From positions 1 through 23,210 of the forward strand of contig CAUZOB010000064.1 of the NCBI GenBank assembly GCA_963581185.1: a stretch of DNA of 23,210 bases, read 5' to 3'. The position numbers and the translations under genes are program-made. The notes under the pieces are model-generated. The model ran no database searches. It saw nothing but the letters and a program-made list of their open reading frames with translations, and had not been told where the DNA came from. Shown here one piece after another: positions 8,053 through 15,906 of the stretch (position 1 is the first letter of the stretch; each line of letters opens with the position of its first letter). Source of the DNA: SAT2750 sp963581185. Lineage in GTDB: Bacteria; Planctomycetota; Planctomycetia; Pirellulales; Pirellulaceae.

Positions 8053-8091
8053 CGTATGACCTGTTGGTAAAGGAGTGAGGGCGGTGGCACG

Positions 8092-8865
8092 TTATTCTGG
8101 AGTGACGTAGGCCTTGGTAATCCCGCCGTCGACCGTGAAATCCGTACCTGTAACATACGACGATTCGTCGCCCGCGAGAAATAGAGCGGCCTGCGCCATT
8201 TCGCTGGCCAGCCCGAAACGACCCATCGGAATGTGGACCAGCCGCCGCTGCTTCTTTTCATCGGTATCGAGAAATGACATCAGCAACTCGGTCTTGAGCG
8301 GACCGGGACAGAGTGCATTGACGCGGATATTCTCGCGAGCATGAATGACTGCCAGCTCGCGAGTCATCGCCAGTACGCCACCCTTGCTGGCGGTATACGC
8401 CAACTGGGGCGTGGCGGCACCCATCAGGGCAACAAACGATGCGGTGTTGATGACCGAACCTCCGCCAGCCCGGCGCAAGGCTGGGATCCCGAACTTGCAA
8501 CCCAGAAAGACGCCCTTGAGATTGATCGCCATTGTGCGATCCCAGACTTCCTCACTGGTCTCAACGGCATCCGAATCACTGTGGTCCATGATGCCCGCGT
8601 TATTGAAGAGGACATGCAGGCCCGCGAACTGTGATTCAGCCTCCTGCACCATCCGCTGGCAATCCTCGCTGGCGGAAACGTCAGCGATCACGCTGATTGC
8701 CTCGCCCCCCTGCTGCTGAACCAGCGACACCGTTTCCGCTGTCCCCTCGACGTTCACATCGACAGCCACAATTCGCGCCCCCTCGCGGGCAAACAAGAGA
8801 GCCGTCTCGCGGCCAATACCACCAGCCGCGCCGGTGATCAGGACAACCTTGTCTTCAAGTCGCAT
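8092..8865 (-). CDS. Short-chain dehydrogenase/reductase (SDR), probably NAD-dependent
   Basis: 257 residues, a classical SDR in every motif: TGAAGGIG (11-18) for dinucleotide binding, NNAG (88-91), Asn115, Ser143 and YTASK (Tyr157, Lys161), followed by CPGPLKTEL. Asp36 at the end of the second strand (VAVDV) favours NAD over NADP. The ATG at 8865 is chosen because the protein then begins MRLEDKVVLITG as usual and AGGA lies 10 bases upstream; a frame-extended start at 8946 would overlap the previous gene and add an unrelated leader. It sits between the gamma-glutamyl hydrolase (43-base gap) and the symporter (39-base gap). In this operon it could oxidise the alcohol group of a gamma-glutamylated amino alcohol or act on a sugar-acid intermediate; the sequence does not decide. 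Confidence 0.93.
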   Translation of the reverse strand: MRLEDKVVLITGAAGGIGRETALLFAREGARIVAVDVNVEGTAETVSLVQQQGGEAISVIADVSASEDCQRMVQEAESQFAGLHVLFNNAGIMDHSDSDAVETSEEVWDRTMAINLKGVFLGCKFGIPALRRAGGGSVINTASFVALMGAATPQLAYTASKGGVLAMTRELAVIHARENIRVNALCPGPLKTELLMSFLDTDEKKQRRLVHIPMGRFGLASEMAQAALFLAGDESSYVTGTDFTVDGGITKAYVTPE

Positions 8866-8908
8866 GATCTCGATGTCCTGTCTGGAATAAACTGTAATGG
8901 AAGTCGAT

Positions 8909-9613
8909 TCAGGCGGCCGCTTGACTGGCCAACACGAACTGGTCAAACAACCGCTGCTGCAGTGGATCTTTGGCGGCGGTTAATTCCGGATGCCACTGGA
9001 CGGCAACCAGCCAGGGGTACGTTGCCATTTCGACCGCTTCAATCACGCCGTCGGCTGCCCAGGCAACCGGCGTGAGATTATCCGCCGGCCTGTCGATCGC
9101 CTGGTGATGCCAGGAAGCAGCAATGAAATCCAGCTGACCTATGAGACTGGCAAGCTGGGAGTCTTCAGCCACACGCAGCGCATGTTCCGTGGGCACGTGG
9201 GGAGGCAGCCGATGCGGCACCTTCTCACCGACGATGTCTGGCAGGTGTTCATGCAGTGTGCCGCCGAGGGCAACATTCAGCACCTGGATTCCCCTGCAGA
9301 TCCCGAATATCGGCAACTGCTGCTGCAGCGCGGCCCGGGCCAGCAGGATTTCACAATCGTCCCGTTCCTGATCGGTCTCGAAAACCGACTCATGATTGTC
9401 CCCTTGATACAGGGCTGGGCAGATATCACCCCCGCCTGCCAGCAGCAGACCATCCAGCGGCTCAAGCAACTCAGCGATACGTGTTTCACCAACCGGCAGG
9501 AGCAGCGGCAACCCGCCCGCCCGGCGAACAGCATCAACGTACATACCGGGAAGGCGGACGTCGCCCTGCTTGTTTCGACCGTAAGTTGTAATACCGATAC
9601 GTGCGGCGGCCAT
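8909..9613 (-). CDS. Class I glutamine-amidotransferase-like gamma-glutamyl hydrolase (PuuD-like)
   Basis: 234 residues of the peptidase C26 / gamma-glutamyl-gamma-aminobutyrate hydrolase type. The catalytic triad is visible: Cys106 in FGICRGIQ, and His208 and Glu210 in VQWHPE; LLLAGGGDICP (57-66) is also typical of PuuD. PuuD cleaves the gamma-glutamyl group from gamma-glutamyl-GABA in the putrescine pathway, and relatives act on other gamma-glutamyl amides. The ATG at 9613 is preferred to GTG 9619 because the ribosome site AGGAC is 7 bases from the former and only 1 from the latter. It follows the GS-like ligase gene by about 10 bases, a tight pairing of gamma-glutamyl attachment and removal. 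Cytoplasmic, no signal peptide. Confidence 0.9.
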   Translation of the reverse strand: MAAARIGITTYGRNKQGDVRLPGMYVDAVRRAGGLPLLLPVGETRIAELLEPLDGLLLAGGGDICPALYQGDNHESVFETDQERDDCEILLARAALQQQLPIFGICRGIQVLNVALGGTLHEHLPDIVGEKVPHRLPPHVPTEHALRVAEDSQLASLIGQLDFIAASWHHQAIDRPADNLTPVAWAADGVIEAVEMATYPWLVAVQWHPELTAAKDPLQQRLFDQFVLASQAAA

Positions 9614-9620
9614 CGTCACT

Positions 9621-9625
9621 GTCCT
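9621..9625 (-). promoter_or_regulatory. Ribosome binding site deciding the start of the PuuD-like gene
   Basis: AGGAC on the minus strand shares its first two bases with the TAG stop of the ligase gene and lies 7 bases before ATG 9613. Confidence 0.6.
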
Positions 9626-10997
9626 AGATTCGTTCGAAGTACCGGTGGCGTTCCCAGTCGGTGACGGCCTGCCTGTAGGCCGTCATTTCCGTCGCAAAAA
9701 AGTGGCTGTAGTGCTGCTGCACATCCGCACCAAGCGCCTCTTGAACAAAGCTGCTTGCTGCGAACAACTCAGTTGCTGTGACCAGGTCCAGCGGAGTCGA
9801 GGCGACATCAGCTGCCTTGTAGGCGTTGCCATCGAATGCATCGGCCGGTTCGATCTGGTTGGCGATACCATCCAGCCCGGAAGCCAGTGCTGCGGTGTAG
9901 GCGAGATAAGGATTGCAGTCAGCACCGGGGATGCGACATTCAATTCGCAGCGACGGGCCATTGCCGACGACCCGAAAACCAGCCGTGCGATTATCGCGAC
10001 TCCAGGCCAATGTGGTCGGTGCCCAGGAGCCCGGCTGGTAACGCTTGTAGGAATTCACATTGGGAGCATAGAAAGGCATGAACTCGGCCGCATGAGCAAT
10101 CCAGCCGCCAAGGAACCAGCGAAACTGGTCCGAGCAGGCGATATCGCCCATCATCTGATCACCAGGAAAGACATTCCCCTCATCGTTCCAGAGGCTGAGG
10201 TGCAGATGGCAACTGGAGCCAGCCTGGTCCTGCTTCAACTTGGCCATAAACGTCACGCTGACCTGCTGCTCAATAGCAATCTCTTTGGCAGCCTGCTTGA
10301 GCAGCACGTGCCGGTCTGCCATTTCCAATAGCTCGCAGTAGCGGATATTGATTTCGTGCTGGCCGAGTCCCCATTCCCCCTTGGTTGATTCGACGGGAAT
10401 GCCCGAGCTGGCAAGCGCCCGCCGCAGCGCGCCGTGATAGCCTTCCTGCCGTGTTGCCTGCAGCGTGTGATAGTCTTCCAGGTACCAGCCCGACGCCACC
10501 AGGTTCTGAAAACCACTCTCTGTTGCCTCGCGATACGATTGCATCAGCAAGTAGTACTCCAGCTCGGAAGCCGCCTGGGCAACATATCCCAACGTGGCCG
10601 CGGCCTGGATCTGTGCGTTGAGCAGGCTGCGCGGAGCAACTGCTACCGGCTGGTGTGTGCTGTCGTCATCCAGGTTGCATTGCACAATCGCGGTGCGGTC
10701 CAGCCAGGATGCTTTACGAAGTGTGCCCAGGTCTGGCTGCAGATGAAAGTCGCCGTAGCCGAGATCCCAGTTGGCTGCCTCGTAGCCCTCGACTGGTTCC
10801 ATTTCCATGTCGACCGTGACGAGGTAATTGCAGCCATGTGTGCCGCTCTCGGCCACCGAATCAAGAAAGAAGCTGGCGTCACATCGCTTGCCCAGCAGGC
10901 GACCATAAAGGTCGGCGAAAACGACGGCCACTGTGTCAATCTCACCCTGCTCAACCTGCTGGGCCAGTTGTTCGAGCGTGAGGCATTCGCTGGACAT
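9624..10997 (-). CDS. Glutamine-synthetase-like gamma-glutamyl amine ligase (PuuA/GlnA4 type)
   Basis: 457 residues with the full GS fold. Metal ligands are recognisable: Glu145/Glu147 (ASELEYYL), Glu208 (KGEWG), Glu215 (GQHEIN), His264 (SSCHLHLS) and Glu353 (RIECRIPG); Arg337 lies in WSRDNRTAGFR, and the NPYLAY segment is normal. The shortened sequence and the KGEWGLGQHEIN wording fit the GlnA-like branch (PuuA, GlnA3/GlnA4, IpuC) that ligates glutamate to amines rather than ammonia. Its neighbours, an ethanolamine-type permease upstream and a gamma-glutamyl hydrolase immediately downstream, support amine catabolism over ammonia assimilation. The ATG at 10997 is preceded by only a weak GAGAAG site; the gap after the permease gene is 40 bases. 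Family is certain; the amine substrate is not determined. Confidence 0.92.
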   Translation of the reverse strand: MSSECLTLEQLAQQVEQGEIDTVAVVFADLYGRLLGKRCDASFFLDSVAESGTHGCNYLVTVDMEMEPVEGYEAANWDLGYGDFHLQPDLGTLRKASWLDRTAIVQCNLDDDSTHQPVAVAPRSLLNAQIQAAATLGYVAQAASELEYYLLMQSYREATESGFQNLVASGWYLEDYHTLQATRQEGYHGALRRALASSGIPVESTKGEWGLGQHEINIRYCELLEMADRHVLLKQAAKEIAIEQQVSVTFMAKLKQDQAGSSCHLHLSLWNDEGNVFPGDQMMGDIACSDQFRWFLGGWIAHAAEFMPFYAPNVNSYKRYQPGSWAPTTLAWSRDNRTAGFRVVGNGPSLRIECRIPGADCNPYLAYTAALASGLDGIANQIEPADAFDGNAYKAADVASTPLDLVTATELFAASSFVQEALGADVQQHYSHFFATEMTAYRQAVTDWERHRYFERI

Positions 10998-11037
10998 GGC
11001 AACTTCTCAAGATGGGACTGCGTTAGGGTCAAAGAAC

Positions 11038-12510
11038 CTAGCCAGACAGCTTGTCCTGTTCCCTGGTCAGCAGCGCAACTTCTTCCTCGGGCGCCTGGGC
11101 AACCAGGTGATGACGACTGTAGGCGAGAAAGTAAATGATACCTGCCAGCAGGAAGATCGCGACACCCGTCACTCCGGCCTGGGCATCCTTGTCGAGGAAG
11201 GTGGAGACGAGGGCCACCAGGGATAACAGCAGTCCCACCACCGCACCGGGGATTCCCAGTGGACTCCTGTAGGGCCGATCCAGCTCAGGGCGGCTGATCC
11301 GTAACTTGATAAAGCTGGCCATCACCATGGCATAGGAAATCACCGCTCCGAAGACGGCCATATTCAGCAGCACGGCACCCACCTTGGACTCGGCTCCAGG
11401 CCGCATCAAGGCGGCACAGACAAGGCCAATGCCAGCTCCCAGCAGAAGGGCCAGGTAGGGCGTGTTCTTCTTGCCGGTCAGGGAGATCCAGCGAGGGATA
11501 TAGCCGGCTCGCGAAAGTGCAAACAGGACTCTGCCATAGGCGTAAATGGTGGCATGAAAGCTGGCAATCAACCCGGTCACCGCCAACGCCACCAGGACCT
11601 TGCTCAGCCAGCCGCCACCGAACACAACTCGCAGGCCATCAGCCAGCGGGGCTGCAGAGTCGACCAGCGGGTCATCTCCCGCTCCCACACCACTGCAAAT
11701 CACCAGCGTCAGGATCGACAGCAGGAACAGCACGACCATGGCCACGATCAGAGCCCTCGGCATGTCACGGACCGCATCCTTCGATTCCTCGGCTGCCAGC
11801 GGAAGCTGTTCTATGGCAAGGTAGAACCAGATCGCAAAGGGCAGAGCAGCGAACACGCCAGCCAGGGGAGACGTGGTTGGTTCGGCAGGCTTGAGCCTGG
11901 TGATTGCAGTGACATCAAAGCTACCGCTGGTCAGTGCACCGACGTAGAAAATAACCAGCACGATGGCTGCCACAGCGGTCACCAGCAAACCCATCCGCAG
12001 GCTCAGTGAGGCACCGCGAATATTGATGGTGACGAAAACCAGGTAAGCACCCACCCAGATCGCCGCTGTCGAAAGGAATGTCGCCTGCTGTGGATCGTCA
12101 TAAATCAGCAGGTTCAGGTATCCACCAATCGCCACCACCACCACGGCGGGCGTGAGTACGTACTCGATGGTGTCCGTCAGCCCACAGATGAACCCACCGA
12201 GTGGCCCGAAGGCATTCCGGGTGAAGGAAAAAAATCCGCCGGCGTGCGGCAGGGATGCCGATAGTTCGGCAATCGTGAAGACCATCGTGAAGTACATGAT
12301 GGCCATTGCCACGGTGGCGATCGCCAGCGACTGGAAGCCGTACTTGAGGCCAAAGTGCCAGCCATAAAAATCGCCGGAGATGACGGCGCCAATTCCCATC
12401 GCGGCCAGCAGAACCCAGCCGGCACTTGGCTTCAGCCGCCGATTGTCCAGGTACTGGCTATCAACATTCTCGTACTGGACGAGTCCGGGTTTTTGCGAAG
12501 CAGCGGCCAC
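11038..12510 (-). CDS. APC-superfamily permease resembling ethanolamine permease (Eat)
   Basis: 490 residues, about 12 membrane spans. The N-terminal third closely follows the ethanolamine permease pattern as I know it: YENVDSQYLDNRRLK, then AGWVLL, VISGDFYGWHFGL, AELSASLPHAGG with FTRNAFGPLGGF, and DTIEYVLTPAV. The central WFYLAIEQLPLAAEES and ALSRAGYIPRW segments are standard APC motifs. It would import an amine or amino acid across the inner membrane. The GTG start at 12510 is set by AAGGA 5 bases upstream, which overlaps the stop of the preceding gene; an ATG at 12512 is in another frame. It heads the permease-ligase-hydrolase trio. Transport of ethanolamine itself is inferred from similarity; other amines are possible. 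Confidence 0.88.
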   Translation of the reverse strand: MAAASQKPGLVQYENVDSQYLDNRRLKPSAGWVLLAAMGIGAVISGDFYGWHFGLKYGFQSLAIATVAMAIMYFTMVFTIAELSASLPHAGGFFSFTRNAFGPLGGFICGLTDTIEYVLTPAVVVVAIGGYLNLLIYDDPQQATFLSTAAIWVGAYLVFVTINIRGASLSLRMGLLVTAVAAIVLVIFYVGALTSGSFDVTAITRLKPAEPTTSPLAGVFAALPFAIWFYLAIEQLPLAAEESKDAVRDMPRALIVAMVVLFLLSILTLVICSGVGAGDDPLVDSAAPLADGLRVVFGGGWLSKVLVALAVTGLIASFHATIYAYGRVLFALSRAGYIPRWISLTGKKNTPYLALLLGAGIGLVCAALMRPGAESKVGAVLLNMAVFGAVISYAMVMASFIKLRISRPELDRPYRSPLGIPGAVVGLLLSLVALVSTFLDKDAQAGVTGVAIFLLAGIIYFLAYSRHHLVAQAPEEEVALLTREQDKLSG

Positions 12511-12515
12511 ATCTG

Positions 12516-12520
12516 TCCTT
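12516..12520 (-). promoter_or_regulatory. Ribosome binding site of the permease gene
   Basis: AAGGA on the minus strand overlaps the TAA stop (12519-12521) of the isochorismatase/ThuA gene and lies 5 bases before GTG 12510. It supports the non-ATG start and tight coupling of the two genes. Confidence 0.65.
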
Positions 12521-14150
12521 ACTCGGCTACCGCAACGGTGGTCTTCACCGGCACGTCTGCTGCCCAGTAGATTGCGTTCTTGAGCAACTGGTTCATGGCT
12601 GGCTGTTTGAAGTCATCGACATGACCCAGCGACGTGTAGAAAGCTCGTCCGCCCCAGCGGGTGACGTTGGTCCAGGCGATAGCTTCCTCGGGAATATCCG
12701 GGATGCTGCCATGAATCAGCGCGGTGGTGGACGTTGACAGCGGATTGACCTTGTAGAGCGATCCACAGCCCTTCAGCTGGGCAAGATCGACGCCAGACAG
12801 GATGGGATGGTTCGTCATATCGTCCGGGCTGCTGAGCGCGACTTCCGGCCCCGAGCCATGATGCCCGGTATAGTGGCCTCCCCAGACATCGCCATCAAAG
12901 CTGGCCCAGACGGCATGCCCCTCGGGGGCGGGTTTGCCATTCAGGGAAAAGGCGTGATTGGCGGTGCGGATTCCGACTACCGGCTTGCCGCTCTGGATGA
13001 ATTCGCGGACCACCTGCAGGCTGGCCTCGGGCAAGGCCCGGCGGCGAACACTGATCAAAGCCAGGTCAGCTTCTCGCAAAATCTCGATACCGGGAATCAG
13101 GTCACGGTTCTCTTCACTGGCGTGGATATAGCTGACGCGGAAGTCCTGGCCCAGATGCTGGAGTGCAAAGGCGGGCAGCGACTCATTGGTCCTGTATTCC
13201 CGCTCGCCCATGATGATCACCAGGTGACGCCGACGATCCTTGTCGAAACGAAATGGCACTCCGCCCAGCAACTGGTCGCTGGTGATTGTCGGGCAGACCC
13301 ACCTCTCGACATGGTCGACGATCAAGTCGGTGCCGGTAAAGTGACTGACATAGGGCTCCATCTTCGGGTTGTACATGGTGTCCGTCATATCCCGCACCAG
13401 CACCACGTTCTTGCCATTCTTGGACATCTGACGAAGTCCGAAAGGACGACCCAGCACACACATGTTGGTATGCACGCCAACCAGGATGACATTCTTGATG
13501 CCCCGCTGTTCCATCACATTCCAGATCTCGACTCCGTTGTCGCTGATCACGTCCTCGTCGTCGATGTCGAGCAAGTCGGTCTGTGATTTCCAGGGCGCCT
13601 TGGGATTACGGTCCATCGAGGTCAGCATCCGAGCCCACTGGGCATGCTCGACCAGGTCGTCATCTTCGCCACCATCTGTTTGGTCGATTGGGTACGTGCC
13701 ACCATCCTCCTGCGGAATCTTGTAGCACCATTGACCGATATCCTCGGGCACATTATCCGCCTGCGGCGCGGCCATCGCCCGCTTGCGACCAGGATGATCC
13801 TTATAAGGTTCCATACAGCTACTCGGAGCATGAATAATCGTTGCCCCCGCGGTCCGCGCCAGCTTCAGTAACTGGTTCATGCGTGGTGCCAATTCTCCAC
13901 CCCGACGTGTGGCATTCAGGCAATGATGCAGATCCCACATGTCGCACACCACCACGGCGGTTTCCGAAGGTGTCCATTCCTGCTGCTCAAGTACGGTGTG
14001 AAATAGCTGGCTCTTCTCCGCGACCGGTACCTGGCTACGCAAGCTGAACTGGAAGGAGCCAGGTGGATCTGCACTGGCAAGATTGGCTGAGATGCTCACA
14101 AGCAGGCTCATCATGAGGATCACGTTGCAGGTAGAAAGAAGGCGTAACAT
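12519..14150 (-). CDS. Secreted fusion of isochorismatase-like cysteine hydrolase and ThuA-like domain
   Basis: 543 residues from ATG 14150 (GGAG 8 bases upstream; an in-frame TTG at 14180 adds a poor leader). Residues 1-27 form a signal peptide ending ASA, so the protein is exported. Residues about 62-285 are an isochorismatase-like hydrolase: Asp70 in VVVCDMWD and Cys231 in GVHTNMCVLGRPFG are the expected catalytic pair. Residues about 308-540 match the ThuA-like, type I GATase-fold domain, ending with the typical TRWGGRAFYTSLGH and NAIYWA. Isochorismatase-family members hydrolyse amides, imides or isochorismate; ThuA-like proteins are linked to sugar metabolism. First gene of the operon, 8 bases before the permease. 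A long acidic, Asp/Glu-rich insertion (about 136-200) separates the two halves of the first domain. Substrate unknown. Confidence 0.87.
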   Translation of the reverse strand: MLRLLSTCNVILMMSLLVSISANLASADPPGSFQFSLRSQVPVAEKSQLFHTVLEQQEWTPSETAVVVCDMWDLHHCLNATRRGGELAPRMNQLLKLARTAGATIIHAPSSCMEPYKDHPGRKRAMAAPQADNVPEDIGQWCYKIPQEDGGTYPIDQTDGGEDDDLVEHAQWARMLTSMDRNPKAPWKSQTDLLDIDDEDVISDNGVEIWNVMEQRGIKNVILVGVHTNMCVLGRPFGLRQMSKNGKNVVLVRDMTDTMYNPKMEPYVSHFTGTDLIVDHVERWVCPTITSDQLLGGVPFRFDKDRRRHLVIIMGEREYRTNESLPAFALQHLGQDFRVSYIHASEENRDLIPGIEILREADLALISVRRRALPEASLQVVREFIQSGKPVVGIRTANHAFSLNGKPAPEGHAVWASFDGDVWGGHYTGHHGSGPEVALSSPDDMTNHPILSGVDLAQLKGCGSLYKVNPLSTSTTALIHGSIPDIPEEAIAWTNVTRWGGRAFYTSLGHVDDFKQPAMNQLLKNAIYWAADVPVKTTVAVAE

Positions 14151-14206
14151 ATCCGGTGCTCCGGGAAGAGGAGGTGCCAAGTGCAGGAAGATCGGGATGA
14201 ACAGCC

Positions 14207-14236
14207 ATTATGACGTGCCGTGGAACAGGCCTGCAA
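14207..14236 (-). promoter_or_regulatory. Candidate promoter of the nine-gene operon
   Basis: On the minus strand TTGCAG (14231-14236) and CATAAT (14207-14212) are separated by 18 bases; transcription would begin near 14200, about 50 bases before the first gene. The -10 matches the consensus at 5 of 6 positions, the -35 at only 3. It lies in the 245-base gap between divergent genes, where I see no small gene and no convincing promoter for the plus-strand gene. Confidence 0.3.
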
Positions 14237-14395
14237 CAATCCAGCCCACCGTTTCAGCTACCGGATTGCCGTTTCCGCGGCGCCAGCGATATCCAAGAGG
14301 TATTCGCGACGGTCGGCGGGATTGTTTAAGATCGATGGTTGACGAGGACGACGAACAGATAGCAACCCGCGTAGTTCTTCCCGAGGGCCTTGATT

Positions 14396-15904
14396 GTGCT
14401 TCGCTTACTTGGTAACCCCCGCCAGATGTGTAACGGTGTCACCCGCCGCGACTGGATGCAGGTTGGCGGGCTGGGCATGCTGGGACTGTCGCTGGCCGAT
14501 GTCTTGCGCTGGGAGCAGAACCAGGTCCTGGCCGATGAGTCGCTGCCCGGATTCGGGAAGGCCAAGCGTTGTATCCTGCTGTTGCCCTACGGATCGCCAC
14601 CCCAGCACGAGACGTTTGACCCCAAGCCCGACGCCCCGGTCGAAATTCGCGGAACTCATAATTCGATTCCCACCAACATTCCTGGTGTTCGCATCGACGA
14701 ACACCTGCCACGCATCTCGGAGATCATGGATCGGATCACGGTCGTGCGGTCCATGACGCACCCCTACCCGACTCACTGTGTTGCCTATGCGACCAGCGGG
14801 ATTCCAACTTACACCCCTGCCCTGGAAACCCGGCCACGGGATCCCAAGCTGTGGCCCTACGTCGGTTCGGTGGTGGACTTTGTCCAGTCGCGACGTGAAC
14901 AAGGACAGTCTTTGCCAGCCGTGCCACGGAATATGGCACTGCCCTGGAAAATGAACTCTCGCGGCGGCGAAGCGGCCTCCGTCCAGGCCGGGCCCTACGC
15001 AGCTTTCCTCGGACCAGCCTATGATCCCGTGTTAACGGAATTTGAAGGCAAGGCCAGCCGAACGATCCCGAAGGTCAGCCCGAATAACGGCCCCACGCAT
15101 CAAGTGGAGGATCCCTATGCCGGCATCGAGCCGGAATGCCAGTTCCGCCTGGCAGGTGCTCGCCTGCGCGGTGATATGACGATCGATCGCCACAAGCGAC
15201 GACGCTCACTGATGAAACAACTGGAACAGGTCAGCCGCCGCATCGATCGAAACCTTGCCACCGACAGCTATGACCGCTTCGAACAGATGGCCAATGCCCT
15301 GATCTCGTCGTCCCAGGTCCACCAGGCACTCGATATCCAACGGGAATCGATGGCCATGCGGGAAAACTATGGCATGCACCTGTTTGGCCAATCCTGCCTT
15401 GCCGCTCGACGACTGGTCGAAGCAGGTAGCCGCTTCGTGACCGTGTTCTGGGATGAGTACGCCTATCTCAATACCGATTGGGATACCCACTGGAACCATT
15501 ACTACAGACTCAAGGATCGGCTGCTGCCCGGCTTTGACTCGGCCTACTCGGCACTGCTGCTCGATTTGGAACAGCGCGGGATGCTGGACGATACGCTTGT
15601 TGTCTGGATGAGTGAGCATGGCCGCACCCCGAAGCTGAATAGCAACAAGGGTGGCGGGCGAGATCACTGGTCCAGCGTCTATTGCCTGGCAATGGCCGGC
15701 GGCGGTGTCAAGGCAGGTGAGATTGTCGGCCAGAGCGATCGCATTGGCGGGGATGTCCACGACCTGCCCGTCTCGCCGAAAGATATTCTTGCCACGATTT
15801 TCCACCTGCTCGGTATCGATGCCCATACCACGATCCCAGATCGGCTTGGCCGGCCAACGCCGATTGCCGGGACCGGTAAAGTTCGACCCGAAGTGATTGC
15901 CTGA
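14396..15904 (+). CDS. DUF1501 family protein, Tat-exported
   Basis: 502 residues. The GTG at 14396 is chosen because the family commonly begins M-L-R-L-L-G-N and GAGG lies 9 bases upstream; an in-frame TTG at 14390 is too close to that site. Tat signal: Arg17-Arg18 in GVTRRDWM followed by GGLGMLGLSLAD. DUF1501 landmarks are PPQHETFDPKPDAP, LFGQSCLAARRLVEAG, MSEHGRTPK (residues 405-413) and GRDHW (421-425). The family belongs near the alkaline phosphatase/sulfatase fold, but no activity is established. It is divergent from the operon and begins a three-gene plus-strand unit, with only 2 bases to the PPC-domain gene. Confidence 0.92.
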   Translation: MLRLLGNPRQMCNGVTRRDWMQVGGLGMLGLSLADVLRWEQNQVLADESLPGFGKAKRCILLLPYGSPPQHETFDPKPDAPVEIRGTHNSIPTNIPGVRIDEHLPRISEIMDRITVVRSMTHPYPTHCVAYATSGIPTYTPALETRPRDPKLWPYVGSVVDFVQSRREQGQSLPAVPRNMALPWKMNSRGGEAASVQAGPYAAFLGPAYDPVLTEFEGKASRTIPKVSPNNGPTHQVEDPYAGIEPECQFRLAGARLRGDMTIDRHKRRRSLMKQLEQVSRRIDRNLATDSYDRFEQMANALISSSQVHQALDIQRESMAMRENYGMHLFGQSCLAARRLVEAGSRFVTVFWDEYAYLNTDWDTHWNHYYRLKDRLLPGFDSAYSALLLDLEQRGMLDDTLVVWMSEHGRTPKLNSNKGGGRDHWSSVYCLAMAGGGVKAGEIVGQSDRIGGDVHDLPVSPKDILATIFHLLGIDAHTTIPDRLGRPTPIAGTGKVRPEVIA

Positions 15905-15906
15905 CC

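Noticed and set aside
8866..8946. N-terminal extension of the SDR to a start at 8946
   Set aside because: It would overlap the end of the PuuD-like gene and add 27 residues unlike any SDR; ATG 8865 gives the standard N-terminus and has AGGA upstream.
9624..10997. GS-like gene as the housekeeping glutamine synthetase
   Set aside because: The sequence style and the neighbouring amine permease and gamma-glutamyl hydrolase fit an amine ligase better than ammonia assimilation.
14339..14367. TTGACG as a -35 element for the plus-strand DUF1501 gene
   Set aside because: No acceptable -10 sequence lies 16-18 bases downstream.
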